This document shows, piece by piece, positions 9,010-17,469 of a stretch of 64,000 nt of DNA. Every line of letters starts with the position of its first letter. Position 1 is the stretch's first letter. Position numbers and translations under genes: made by a program. Below the pieces are notes generated by a model, which had not been told where the DNA came from, searched no databases, and worked only from the letters and a program-made list of their open reading frames with translations. This stretch comes from Pseudomonas helvetica (lineage in GTDB: Bacteria; Pseudomonadota; Gammaproteobacteria; Pseudomonadales; Pseudomonadaceae), in assembly GCF_039908645.1 (NCBI RefSeq), contig NZ_CP150917.1, forward strand, positions 5,839,001 through 5,903,000, written 5' to 3'.

Positions 9010-9540
9010 TTACAACGGCTTGACGGTGAACAAGCCGTCGTCGTGGCCTTCTTCGGAGCCACCGTAAACCTGTTCGGCGACGGTGCGAATCTTGCTGCCG
9101 CGCGCTTGCAGGATCTGATCCATGGCACCGGCAAACCAGCCAGTGAACATGTAGTCGACCTTGCGTCCGACCTTGCCGTAGACGTAGACGAATGCCGAGT
9201 GCTCGAGCTTGACGCTGGCAGTGCCTTTGTCGAGGTCGATGTCCTGGATCTTGAACAGGCCCCAGCCACGTTGCGACAGGCGCTTCATGTAGTGCTCGAA
9301 CACCGCAACGCCTTCCAGGCCGTGGCATTCAGCTTCCTTTTCACACCAGTGCCAGGCGGACTTGTAGCCAGCCTTGTAGAGGATCTCGGCATAGGCGTCA
9401 GCGCCCAGCACTTCCTCGATGCCCATGTGGTTGTTGACGAAGAAGTGACGCGGCACATACAGCATCGGCAGGGCGTCAGAGGTCCAGACACCGGTTTCGC
9501 TGTCGACTTCGATTGGCAGTTGCGGGGCGATCTTGGCCAT
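9010..9540 (-). CDS. V4R-like (DUF5943-type) protein of the dgc operon
   Basis: A 176-residue protein. The second half (RLSQRGWGLFKIQDIDLDKG onward, then LEHSAFVYVYG and MFTGWFAGAMDQIL) resembles the V4R small-molecule-binding fold, in which a conserved Ser/Tyr- and Gly-rich region surrounds a ligand or metal pocket. It lies between the dipeptidase and dgcA with only 15 bases to dgcA, as does the equivalent gene in P. aeruginosa. Its function is not established. A sensor or assembly role for the flavoenzymes is only a guess. Confidence 0.7.
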   Translation of the reverse strand: MAKIAPQLPIEVDSETGVWTSDALPMLYVPRHFFVNNHMGIEEVLGADAYAEILYKAGYKSAWHWCEKEAECHGLEGVAVFEHYMKRLSQRGWGLFKIQDIDLDKGTASVKLEHSAFVYVYGKVGRKVDYMFTGWFAGAMDQILQARGSKIRTVAEQVYGGSEEGHDDGLFTVKPL

Positions 9541-9619
9541 GGAAACTTAAACTCCAGAAAATTTTTTGTGTTGCCCGCGGCTCGGGTGGCAGCGGGAAAG
9601 GATTCAGAGGTACGGCGGC

Positions 9620-10597
9620 TTATTCGCCCCAGACGTCCTTGAGGACGTTGACCCAGTTTTCGCCCATGATCTTGCGCACTACGCGCTCGGAATGGCCGCG
9701 CTTGAGCAGCGTCTCGGTCAGGTTCGGGAACTCGCCCACGGTGCGGATGCCCAGCGGGTTGATGATCTTGCCGAAGCTGGTCAGACGGCGGGCGTAGCCC
9801 TTGTCATGGGTCAGGTATTCGAAGAAATCCTGGCCATGGCCCTGGGTGAAGTCGGTGCCGATGCCGATGGCGTCTTCGCCGACGATGTTCATGGTGTATT
9901 CGATGGCTTCGGCGTAATCGTCGATGGTCGAATCGATACCCTTGGCCAGGAACGGCGCGAACATGGTCACGCCGACGAAACCGCCGTGATCGGCGATGAA
10001 CTTCAGTTCTTCATCGGACTTGTTGCGCGGGTGCACTTTCAGACCCGACGGCAGGCAATGGGAGTAGCACACCGGCTTCTTGGATTCGAGGATGACTTCT
10101 TCGGAAGTCTTCGAGCCGACGTGGGACAGGTCGCACATGACGCCGACGCGGTTCATCTCGGCAACGATTTCACGACCGAAACCCGACAGGCCGCCATCGC
10201 GCTCGTAGCAACCGGTACCGACCAGGTTCTGGGTGTTGTAGCACATCTGCACAATACCGACGCCCAGCTGCTTGAAGACCTCGACATAGCCGATCTGGTC
10301 TTCGAAGGCGTGAGCATTCTGGAAGCCGAACAGGATGCCGGTCTTGCCCTGCTCCTTGGCTTTGCGGATGTCGGCGGTGGTGCGCACCGGAATCACCAGG
10401 TCGCTGTTCTCGCGAATCAGCTTCTGGCTGGCGGCGATGTTGTTGACGGTTGCCTGGAACCCCTCCCACACCGACACGGTGCAGTTGGCCGCGGTCAAGC
10501 CGCCTTTGCGCATATCTTCAAACAGCTCGCGGTTCCACTTGGCAATAATCAGCCCGTCGATAACGATGCTGTCGGCGTGCAATTCGGCTGGGCTCAT
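9620..10597 (-). CDS. Dipeptidase, membrane dipeptidase (M19) family
   Basis: A 325-residue metallo-dependent hydrolase of the renal dipeptidase family. Visible signatures are DGLI near the N-terminus, CDLSHVGSKT, CYSHCLPSGLKVHPRNKSD and IGIGTDFTQGHG. A strong AGGGGA site precedes the ATG. It is the first gene of the dgc operon, as in P. aeruginosa, where the matching gene is part of the betaine-catabolic transcript. The real substrate is unknown; no signal peptide is seen, so it should act in the cytosol. Confidence 0.88.
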   Translation of the reverse strand: MSPAELHADSIVIDGLIIAKWNRELFEDMRKGGLTAANCTVSVWEGFQATVNNIAASQKLIRENSDLVIPVRTTADIRKAKEQGKTGILFGFQNAHAFEDQIGYVEVFKQLGVGIVQMCYNTQNLVGTGCYERDGGLSGFGREIVAEMNRVGVMCDLSHVGSKTSEEVILESKKPVCYSHCLPSGLKVHPRNKSDEELKFIADHGGFVGVTMFAPFLAKGIDSTIDDYAEAIEYTMNIVGEDAIGIGTDFTQGHGQDFFEYLTHDKGYARRLTSFGKIINPLGIRTVGEFPNLTETLLKRGHSERVVRKIMGENWVNVLKDVWGE

Positions 10598-10820
10598 CAG
10601 GCAGTCCCCTATTAGCGATTCATGCGCCGAATCGTCTGCCGGCGCTTTGGGTCAGCATATGCTTGAGGGACGGGGCAGCCGGGTGCAAAAACGACAGGGG
10701 AATTGCCGAAAGCGTCAATACGCGACAAAGGGTCTCACCGCAGGCCCTTTGCCCTCCTGTTCTTTCCCGAATAGTTGGGCCAGAATTCGCCGCATCACTG
10801 GAACAAGGGGCGGCTACGCA

Positions 10821-11222
10821 ATGAAATCGATCTTCCTGGCTTTGGCACTGATAGCGACCGGCGTACAGGCGGCAGAAGAAGCCGACAAAAACCCGTGCGA
10901 TGCGGTCGAAAACGACGTCCAGACCCTGGAATGCTCGACCTATAGCAAAAACACCGCCGAACAACTGCTCAAGGACAATTTCCAGGGCTTACTGGATCGG
11001 ATGAAAACCCAATACGCGAACAACAAGGCGCAGTTGGCAGACATCACCAGCAAACTCCAGACCGCCGAGCAGCTCTGGATGAAATCGCGGGATGCCGATT
11101 GCGCGATTGCAGCGTTCCCTGCAGCGGTAGGCAGCAAGACCTACACCATGGACCTGAACGATTGCCTGGCGAGCAAGAGCGACGAACGGTCGGAGTTCCT
11201 GGAGTCGATCGGGCAGCAATGA
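10821..11222 (+). CDS. LprI-like (DUF1311) secreted protein
   Basis: A 133-residue protein with a signal peptide (MKSIFLALALIATGVQAAEE) and a mature part of the DUF1311/LprI N-terminal type. The typical pattern is visible: an early CxxxxxxxxxxxEC pair, an amphipathic helix (LLDRMKTQYANNKAQLADITSKLQ), then QLWMKSRDADCAI and a late CL. LprI of Mycobacterium inhibits lysozyme, but most proteobacterial members are uncharacterised. The start ATG at 10821 follows a purine-rich CAAGGGG site. It stands alone between the dgc operon and the tyrosinase block. Confidence 0.85.
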   Translation: MKSIFLALALIATGVQAAEEADKNPCDAVENDVQTLECSTYSKNTAEQLLKDNFQGLLDRMKTQYANNKAQLADITSKLQTAEQLWMKSRDADCAIAAFPAAVGSKTYTMDLNDCLASKSDERSEFLESIGQQ

Positions 11223-11309
11223 CACAAGGCTCGAAGCAGAGGCTTTAAGCCTGTCACTGCAACCGGGCGTTAACGTGCTCTCACAGCCACGCGAACACCT
11301 GCTGTCAGC

Positions 11310-12281
11310 TCAAGCCTCGAATGGTGATTTGAACGCGCGCTCAGGCATCACCAGTGCACTCGTAGACTGCTCATAGCGATAACCCAACACGGTAATGTCC
11401 ATAACCTCGCTGATCTTGCGCTGCCAAGGCTTGAGCACGTCTTCGTAGTTGTGGCCCGGGGGACCGTTTTCCATCGGCGCGTAATGCGGCGCCCATTCAC
11501 CGTTGTACTTTGCCATCTCGGCTTGCCAGTCAGCCCAGACTTTGTCGACAAAACAATGGTGCAGGAAGAACACCGGATCCTCTGGTGAAGTCATCGCCAA
11601 CATGTTGCCGCCGATCCACAAATGGACACGATTATGCAGTTGTGAGCCCGGTGTCGTGACTTGTGGGTCGCCCCGCTGAGTCACCCAACCCTCCAGCCGA
11701 TTCCTGAAACCACGCGTGTAAGGTCCGGAATTATAGGGCGGCGTGTCGTACAACCTTTCGCGCATCGCCACGCCTACATCGGCAGAAGTTGGCAGTGAGG
11801 CGACCAGGAGCCCGAACTGACGCTTGAGTCCGGGCTCTGGCAAATTATCCTCGGGGTATGCAGGCACCGGCCAGTTGCCGTATTGATGAGCAAAGGCTCC
11901 ACGGGTCACCCTCCAGTGATCAGTGGAATCACCGTTGCCACCCATGAAGTCATCCGCCCAGATCGGCGAGTTTTCAGGGTCATTGGCGTCTTCAGTCCAA
12001 TCCCAATAAGGCAATGCGACATTTGGATCGATGGCGTGCAGATCAGCTTCGAACTGCATCAGCATTTCCCGGTGCCAAGGCAGAAACGACGGGCCCAAAT
12101 GAGCTCCGTTGCGATAGGTGGGGTCTCGGGGTTCATAGGAGTGAACCGTGGGGACCATGACAGCGTGGTGCCAATGGACGTACTTGTCGTAACCGCCCCT
12201 GCGCTTGAGCGTCAGCACGCTATTGATAAAACCGGCCCTTTCATTTGGTGACAGTGAACGGACGTTTTTTCTTACGATCAT
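11310..12281 (-). CDS. Tyrosinase-family type 3 copper enzyme
   Basis: A 323-residue protein. The CuA site is seen as HWHHAVM and HLGPSFLPWHRE, and the CuB site as HNRVHLWIGG and SPEDPVFFLHHCFVDKVWADWQ, so the six copper histidines are present. Tyrosinases oxidise monophenols and o-diphenols to quinones, the first step of melanin formation. There is no signal peptide. The ATG at 12281 has a GAGGGA site. The 5' end overlaps a 78-codon ORF by 41 bases. Whether it has monophenolase or only diphenol oxidase activity cannot be read from the sequence. Confidence 0.9.
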   Translation of the reverse strand: MIVRKNVRSLSPNERAGFINSVLTLKRRGGYDKYVHWHHAVMVPTVHSYEPRDPTYRNGAHLGPSFLPWHREMLMQFEADLHAIDPNVALPYWDWTEDANDPENSPIWADDFMGGNGDSTDHWRVTRGAFAHQYGNWPVPAYPEDNLPEPGLKRQFGLLVASLPTSADVGVAMRERLYDTPPYNSGPYTRGFRNRLEGWVTQRGDPQVTTPGSQLHNRVHLWIGGNMLAMTSPEDPVFFLHHCFVDKVWADWQAEMAKYNGEWAPHYAPMENGPPGHNYEDVLKPWQRKISEVMDITVLGYRYEQSTSALVMPERAFKSPFEA

Positions 12282-12477
12282 TGCTCAGTTCCCTCGGCAG
12301 ATGTGCCATCCAATGGGTTCGAAACTGCTCGGTGCCTGCTGTCCAATGTAGGTACCAGGATGACACGGGGTCTACTGTCAGAAATAACAGGTGCGGGCAC
12401 TTTATGACCAATGGCAGGACCGGTTCGAAAGGGGCTGCATCAGGGTGACTGCACCGCTCAAGTAGGTCACCATTCAC
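12241..12477 (-). CDS. Small ORF overlapping the tyrosinase start, possible partner protein
   Basis: A 78-codon ORF that opens with GTG after AGAGGA at good spacing and overlaps the tyrosinase start by 41 bases in another frame. The product has several His, Cys and Trp residues (LERCSHPDA, VIKCPHLL, WYLHWTAG, FRTHWMAHLP) and a basic tail (NDRKKKR). No family is recognised. Some bacterial tyrosinases need a small helper (caddie) protein encoded just upstream, such as MelC1 in Streptomyces; position suggests the same here but there is no visible similarity. It may also be non-coding leader. Confidence 0.45.
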   Translation of the reverse strand: MNGDLLERCSHPDAAPFEPVLPLVIKCPHLLFLTVDPVSSWYLHWTAGTEQFRTHWMAHLPRELSNDRKKKRPFTVTK

Positions 12478-12513
12478 GCATTCCTCTGACGCTCTCCTGA
12501 CTCAAGGCTTCTC

Positions 12514-12930
12514 ATGAAAATCTGTGGCATCGAAATCAAAGGTAGCGAGGCGATCTTCGCCGTTGCCTCCCTCGACAATCAGGTGCTGACTCATGTCACC
12601 CTGAACACCAAGAAAATCGCCCTCGACGACGATGACGAAGCCGCCAACGTCAAAGCCTTCGCCGCGCAGGTCGGCACCTTTGTTCGTGACAACGGCATCG
12701 AGCGCATCGCAATCAAGAAGCGCAGTAAAAAAGGCGAGTTCGCCGGCGGCCCGACCACCTTCAAGATCGAAGGGGTTTTCCAGTTGCTGGACAACTGCGA
12801 AGTGACACTGCTGTCACCGCAGACCATCAACGCGCAGAACAAGAAGTTCGACTTTGCACTGCCGGCGACGCTGAACAAGTATCAGCATGAGGCGTACAAG
12901 GCGGCATGCTCCGGGTTGATGAAGAAGTAG
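12514..12930 (+). CDS. DUF3010 family protein
   Basis: A 138-residue protein that matches the DUF3010 pattern: MKICGIEIKGSEAIFAV at the start, IERIAIKKRSKKGEFAGGPTTFKIEG in the middle, and LPATLNKYQHEAYKAA at the end. Some members are predicted to have an RNase H-like fold, but no biochemical role is known. It is divergent from the tyrosinase pair, with only 36 bases between start codons, and convergent with the ATPase gene, with 2 bases between stop codons. Confidence 0.82.
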   Translation: MKICGIEIKGSEAIFAVASLDNQVLTHVTLNTKKIALDDDDEAANVKAFAAQVGTFVRDNGIERIAIKKRSKKGEFAGGPTTFKIEGVFQLLDNCEVTLLSPQTINAQNKKFDFALPATLNKYQHEAYKAACSGLMKK

Positions 12931-12932
12931 GC

Positions 12933-14114
12933 TTACTGAGCCTTCTGGGCGCGATAGTGCTTGAGCCAGTCGGCAAACGATTTGTCCTCAAGCGCGTAAG
13001 CGCCGCGATTCGATTTCCAGACCAGTTCCTTTTCACGCAAGGCATCGATGCACGCCTGGATGGTCTGTGTGCCCGGCACTACCTCACTGCCCATCGCTTC
13101 CAGTGCTTTTGTCACCGCAACCAACGTCGCATCGGTGAAGGGTGCAAAAGGTTCGTTGCTCTGCGAGCGCTCGACCATGACTTCCAGTACTGCACGCTGT
13201 GCAACGGTCAGGGCGTTCCAGGCGCTTTCAAACTCAGTCCACACGCCGGCACGCAACAATTCGGCGCTGCTTCGCAGCAATTGGCTCAGATTGCTTGCTT
13301 CGCCCAGTTCCAGGGCTACCTCACCAATAATGGTCCGGAGCATTTCAGGACGGCGTCCCACTAATTCGAAAGCCTCGTCGATGTCTTCAGCGACAAACTG
13401 GTTGGTCTGCGCCAAATGGGCATTCAAATGAACGGTGTAGGCTTGGGTGAACGCTTTGCTCAATAGTGGGAACGGAGTAATGCTGGAACCGTAGAAAGGC
13501 TGGTTTCGGCTCAGCACAAGGTGAGCCAGTTTGTCGCGATTGGAGCCGGTGAACACCAGGCGCAAACCACTGGAATCTCCTTCACGCCCTTGATTCAGCT
13601 GGTCCCGAGCGGCCTTGAGCCCGAACATGGCGTTGACCCCCGCATCAGTGCTCAACGCATGCTGTGCTTCGTCGATCACCAACACAACAGTCTTGCCAGC
13701 AGCGTTGTGCAGCAGTTCCAGGGCTTGAGTCAGCGTCGCGCCTTCAGGCAATTGTGGCTTGCTGAAATCCCAGGACAGCGTACGCAGAAAACTGAGTTTC
13801 TCGACGCCCATCGACTTGGCCAGTTTTCGAATGCCCTTCTCATACGGCACCAATGCCCCCGCAATTGCGGTGGCGATCAGGTCAGCAGGATCTTTGTCCC
13901 TGTTAGCCCAGAGATCAACGTAGACCGTCAACCAACCTCGGGATTCACATTCCGGTATCAGGTCTTCGCGCAGGAAGGTGCTTTTCCCTGTACGCCGTGG
14001 CGCGGCCAGGAACAGGCCAGAGGTGTAATCCTGGATTCCGGTCCCCATCAAACCATCGGCAATATTTTGAGCCAGGCTGGGGCGACGAAATACAAAACCG
14101 GTGTTTTTCGACAT
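12933..14114 (-). CDS. Stand-alone AAA ATPase with C-terminal winged-helix-like region
   Basis: A 393-residue P-loop ATPase of the archaeal-ATPase/Orc1-like group. Walker A is APRRTGKST (residues 38-46), Walker B VVLVIDEA (143-150), followed by a sensor-1-like LVFTGSN. The C-terminus (CIDALREKELVWKSNRGAYALEDKSFADWLKHYRAQ) looks like a winged helix. Proteins of this group occur singly in bacteria, often in accessory DNA, and mostly lack known roles. No ribosome site is visible; the AT-rich leader is short. The promoter carries a nested palindrome (14118-14166). Confidence 0.75.
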   Translation of the reverse strand: MSKNTGFVFRRPSLAQNIADGLMGTGIQDYTSGLFLAAPRRTGKSTFLREDLIPECESRGWLTVYVDLWANRDKDPADLIATAIAGALVPYEKGIRKLAKSMGVEKLSFLRTLSWDFSKPQLPEGATLTQALELLHNAAGKTVVLVIDEAQHALSTDAGVNAMFGLKAARDQLNQGREGDSSGLRLVFTGSNRDKLAHLVLSRNQPFYGSSITPFPLLSKAFTQAYTVHLNAHLAQTNQFVAEDIDEAFELVGRRPEMLRTIIGEVALELGEASNLSQLLRSSAELLRAGVWTEFESAWNALTVAQRAVLEVMVERSQSNEPFAPFTDATLVAVTKALEAMGSEVVPGTQTIQACIDALREKELVWKSNRGAYALEDKSFADWLKHYRAQKAQ

Positions 14115-14117
14115 GGC

Positions 14118-14166
14118 TTTATACTCAATTATTGAAACTACTATAATTTATAGTTAAGAGTATAAA
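14118..14166 (-). promoter_or_regulatory. AT-rich promoter and nested palindrome of the AAA ATPase gene
   Basis: Perfect 9-bp arms TTTATACTC (14118-14126) and GAGTATAAA (14158-14166) enclose a second inverted repeat CTATAA/TTATAG (14141-14153). Read on the minus strand, TTTACA and TATAAA lie 18 bp apart as -35 and -10, so the palindrome overlaps the promoter and the presumed short leader. This looks like an operator. Confidence 0.6.
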
Positions 14167-14182
14167 TCACTGTAAATGCCTG

Positions 14183-15142
14183 TCAAACCACCTCCCGCCC
14201 ATCCCCCAACCGCCGTCGATCCTCGCGCGGGCATCGGGCAAACCGCGTCCGATAACTGCGGGTGAAATATGACGGCGATTCAAACCCGCAGGCGATGCTC
14301 ACTTCCAGCACGCTCATGTCGGTCTGGCGCAGCAACTGCCTCGCCTTTTCCAGTCTTAATCCCAGGTAGAAGTTGCTCGGCGTGTCGTTGAGGTGCAAGC
14401 GGAACAGCCGCTCAAGCTGACGTCGCGTCACCTTGATCGAGTCCGCCAGTTCCAGCGTGCTGAGCGGCGGTTCGCTGTGTTGTTCCATCTCGCCAATTAC
14501 GTGCACCAGTTTCTTGTTGCTGATGCCGTAACGCGTGGCGATCTGCATGCGTTGGTGGTCTTTGCGCGGGCGGATGCGCCCGAGCACGAACTGCTCGCTG
14601 ACCTGGATCGCCAACTCGGGGCCGTGAGCCTGGGCGATCAGGTCAAGCATCAGGTCGATAGAGGCTGTGCCACCCGCCGAGGTGATGCGGCGTCGGTCGA
14701 TCTCGAACAGCTCCTGGGTCACGCTGAGCTGTGGATAAGACTCCTTGAACGCGTCGATGGCTTCCCAGTGCAGGGTCACGCGGTGGCCGTCGAGCAACCC
14801 CGCTTCGGCGAGGACAAAACTGCCGGTGTCGATGCCACCGAGGGTCACGCCGTCGTGATCGAGGCGACGCAACCAGTGCTCCAGTGTCGGGTTGACGAAC
14901 TTCAACGGCTCGAACCCCGCGACCACCAGCAAGGTCGCGCCCTTTTTCAGTGGTTCCAGCGCCGCATCGGCGTTGAGCGACATGCCGTTGCTGGCCAATA
15001 CCGGACCGCCGTCGGCGCTCAGCACATGCCAGCGGTACAACTCGCCACGAAAGCGGTTGGCCACCCGAAGCGGTTCGATCGCCGAGATGAAACCGATGGC
15101 CGAGAAACCCGGCATCAACAGAAAGTAGAAATCCTGGGACAT
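14183..15142 (-). CDS. cdhR: Carnitine catabolism regulator CdhR, GATase-like AraC family
   Basis: A 319-residue GlxA-type regulator: an N-terminal DJ-1/PfpI amidotransferase-like domain (MSQDFYFLLMPGFSAIGFIS start, GTASIDLMLDLIA later) and a C-terminal AraC helix-turn-helix (STLELADSIKVTRRQLERLF, then VSIACGFESPSYFTRSYR). CdhR of P. aeruginosa activates caiX-cdhCAB in response to carnitine; the gene here diverges from the same operon. The internal ATG at 15142 matches the family start better than an upstream in-frame ATG at 15211. Confidence 0.88.
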   Translation of the reverse strand: MSQDFYFLLMPGFSAIGFISAIEPLRVANRFRGELYRWHVLSADGGPVLASNGMSLNADAALEPLKKGATLLVVAGFEPLKFVNPTLEHWLRRLDHDGVTLGGIDTGSFVLAEAGLLDGHRVTLHWEAIDAFKESYPQLSVTQELFEIDRRRITSAGGTASIDLMLDLIAQAHGPELAIQVSEQFVLGRIRPRKDHQRMQIATRYGISNKKLVHVIGEMEQHSEPPLSTLELADSIKVTRRQLERLFRLHLNDTPSNFYLGLRLEKARQLLRQTDMSVLEVSIACGFESPSYFTRSYRTRFARCPREDRRRLGDGREVV

Positions 15143-15283
15143 GGAGCGCACTCGGATGGCGGGCAGCGTGGAACAGGTGATACGCCAATTACTACCCCGC
15201 CACAAGAGCACAGGTCGCTGCAGTGCAAGAGCTGGTCGCCGCTGTGCGTTTTCTGCCGGGTTCAGCTGCGTAACTTGACATCA

Positions 15284-15302
15284 CCGGCACGACAGATGCC
15301 GG
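15284..15302 (+). promoter_or_regulatory. Inverted repeat and possible regulator half-site upstream of caiX
   Basis: CCGGCA and TGCCGG, 7 bp apart, lie 33 bp before the caiX ATG and just after TTGACA (15275-15280). The overlapping sequence CACCGGCACGACAGATGCC resembles the tandem CACTGGATGCGAC units upstream of cbcX, so it may be a CdhR or GbdR contact. No experiment supports this here. Confidence 0.4.
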
Positions 15303-15335
15303 AACCCACAATAACGACCTGCCGAGGATCCCACC

Positions 15336-16280
15336 ATGAAACGACTGATCAGCAGCTGCGTTCTCGCACTCAGTGGTACCGCTTTCTTGAGTTCCGGCGC
15401 GATGGCTGCCGACCCCGCCGCCTGCCAGAACGTGCGCATGGGTGTGGTGAACTGGACCGACGTGATCGCCACCAGCGCCATGACCCAGGTCCTGCTCGAT
15501 GGCCTCGGCTACAAGACCAAACAAACCAGTGCTTCCCAGCAAATCATCTTCGCCGGCATCCGCGACCAGCGCCTGGACATGTTCCTCGGCTACTGGAATC
15601 CGCTGATGACCCAGACCATCACCCCGTTTGTCGCCGGCAAGCAGGTGACCGTCCTGAGTGAACCGAGCCTCAAGGATGCCCGTGCCACCCTGGCCGTGCC
15701 GACCTACCTCGCCGACAAGGGCCTGAAAACCTTCGCCGACATCGCCAAGTTCGAAAAAGAACTGGGCGGCAAGATCTACGGCATCGAGCCAGGTTCGGGC
15801 GCCAACACCCAGATCAAGGAAATGATCGCCAAGAACCAGTTCGGCCTGGGCAAATTCCAGCTGGTCGAATCCAGTGAGGCCGGCATGCTCGCGGCAGTCG
15901 ATCGCGCCGTACGCCGCAACGAAGCCGTGGTGTTCTTCGGCTGGGCGCCGCACCCGATGAACGTCAACGTGAAAATGACCTACCTCACCGGTAGCCAGGA
16001 CGCCCTGGGTCCGAACGAAGGCTCGGCCACCGTCTGGACCGTGACCGCCCCGAACTACGCCAGCCAGTGCCCGAACGTCAGCCGCTTGCTGAGCAACCTG
16101 ACTTTCACCGCCGAAGACGAGAGCCGGATGATGCAACCGCTGCTCGATCACAAGGACGCTTTCGAATCGGCCAAGCAATGGCTCAAGGATCACCCACAAG
16201 ACAAGCAACGCTGGCTTGAAGGTGTGACCACGTTCGACGGCAAACCGGCTGCCGAGAACCTGCAACTGAGCAGTCAATAA
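15336..16280 (+). CDS. caiX: Carnitine-binding periplasmic protein CaiX
   Basis: A 314-residue quaternary-amine solute-binding protein with signal peptide ([24 protein letters not shown]) and an OpuAC-type substrate-binding fold. Aromatic residues for a cation cage are plentiful ([24 protein letters not shown]). It is 60-70 per cent like CbcX by eye and has no permease of its own in the operon; in P. aeruginosa CaiX delivers carnitine to the CbcWV core. It is the first gene of the carnitine operon and diverges from cdhR. Confidence 0.9.
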   Translation: MKRLISSCVLALSGTAFLSSGAMAADPAACQNVRMGVVNWTDVIATSAMTQVLLDGLGYKTKQTSASQQIIFAGIRDQRLDMFLGYWNPLMTQTITPFVAGKQVTVLSEPSLKDARATLAVPTYLADKGLKTFADIAKFEKELGGKIYGIEPGSGANTQIKEMIAKNQFGLGKFQLVESSEAGMLAAVDRAVRRNEAVVFFGWAPHPMNVNVKMTYLTGSQDALGPNEGSATVWTVTAPNYASQCPNVSRLLSNLTFTAEDESRMMQPLLDHKDAFESAKQWLKDHPQDKQRWLEGVTTFDGKPAAENLQLSSQ

Positions 16281-16366
16281 ACCCGAATGAATCCCCTCTT
16301 CGCAGCCGGTTTCGGCTGCGAGCGGGCCCGCTACGCCCAAAAATCATGTCTGAAGGAAACCGCACC

Positions 16367-17254
16367 ATGAACCACGACGTCATCATCACCTGCGCACTCA
16401 CCGGTGCTGGCGACACGACCGCCAAGAGCCCACACGTGCCGGTCACCCCGAAACAGATCGCAGCCGCTGCCGTGGAAGCCGCCAAAGCCGGCGCCACCGT
16501 GGTCCACTGCCACGTGCGCAACCCTGAAACCGGCAAGTTCAGTCGCGATGTGGCGCTCTACCGTGAAGTGATGGAGCGTATTCGCGAAGCGGACGTCGAC
16601 ATCATCGTCAACCTGACGGCTGGCATGGGTGGCGACCTGGAAATCGGCGCTGGCGAGAACCCGATGGAGTTCGGCCCGAACACCGACCTGGTCGGTCCGC
16701 TGACCCGTCTGGCTCACGTTGAAGAACTGCTGCCGGAAATCTGCACACTCGACTGCGGCACCCTGAACTTCGGCGACGGCGACACCATTTACGTCTCCAC
16801 CCCGGCCCAGCTGCGCGCTGGCGCCAAACGCATTCAAGAGCTGGGCGTGAAGGCCGAGCTGGAAATCTTCGACACCGGTCACCTGTGGTTCGCCAAACAG
16901 CTGATCAAGGAAGGCCTGCTCGACGACCCGCTGTTCCAGCTGTGCCTGGGCATCCCATGGGGCGCACCGGCTGACACCACCACCATGAAAGCCATGGTCG
17001 ACAACCTGCCGGCCAATGCGGTCTGGGCCGGGTTCGGCATCGGTCGCATGCAAATGCCGATGGCCGCTCAAGCGGTGCTGCTGGGCGGCAACGTGCGGGT
17101 CGGGCTGGAAGACAACATCTGGCTGGATCGCGGCGTACTGGCGACCAACGGCCAACTGGTCGAGCGCGCCAGCGAAATCCTCAGCCGCCTCGGTGCCCGC
17201 GTCCTGACCCCAGCCGAAGGCCGGGCGAAGATGGGCCTGACCAAGCGCGGTTAA
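16367..17254 (+). CDS. cdhC: 3-Dehydrocarnitine cleavage enzyme CdhC (BKACE family)
   Basis: A 295-residue beta-keto acid cleavage enzyme. The start [17 protein letters not shown] and VVHCHVRNP show the family's zinc-binding His-x-His region, and [19 protein letters not shown] and [28 protein letters not shown] are typical. It transfers acetyl-CoA onto 3-dehydrocarnitine to release betainyl-CoA and acetoacetate. The ATG at 16367 follows AAGGA by nine bases and is preferred to an earlier in-frame ATG. It sits 86 bases after caiX. Confidence 0.9.
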   Translation: MNHDVIITCALTGAGDTTAKSPHVPVTPKQIAAAAVEAAKAGATVVHCHVRNPETGKFSRDVALYREVMERIREADVDIIVNLTAGMGGDLEIGAGENPMEFGPNTDLVGPLTRLAHVEELLPEICTLDCGTLNFGDGDTIYVSTPAQLRAGAKRIQELGVKAELEIFDTGHLWFAKQLIKEGLLDDPLFQLCLGIPWGAPADTTTMKAMVDNLPANAVWAGFGIGRMQMPMAAQAVLLGGNVRVGLEDNIWLDRGVLATNGQLVERASEILSRLGARVLTPAEGRAKMGLTKRG

Positions 17255-17290
17255 ACCACACCACACCTATCACCTGTAGGTGCGAGCTTG

Positions 17291-17422
17291 TGTGGCGAGG
17301 GGGCTTGCCCCCGTTCGGCTGCGAAGCAGTCGTAAAACTTTGCATGCGGTGTGCCTGACACACCGCGGTTTCAGGTTTTGGGGCCGCTTCGCGACCCAAC
17401 GGGGGCAAGCCCCCTCGCCACA
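17291..17422. repeat. REPIN between cdhC and cdhA
   Basis: Inverted arms TGTGGCGAGGGGGCTTGCCCCC and GGGGGCAAGCCCCCTCGCCACA, a G/C-swapped variant of the common REPIN in this window, within the carnitine operon. Confidence 0.93.
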
Positions 17423-17469
17423 AGAGCCCGCTCCCACATTGGATCACCGATTTTCTTTAGGACGTCACC

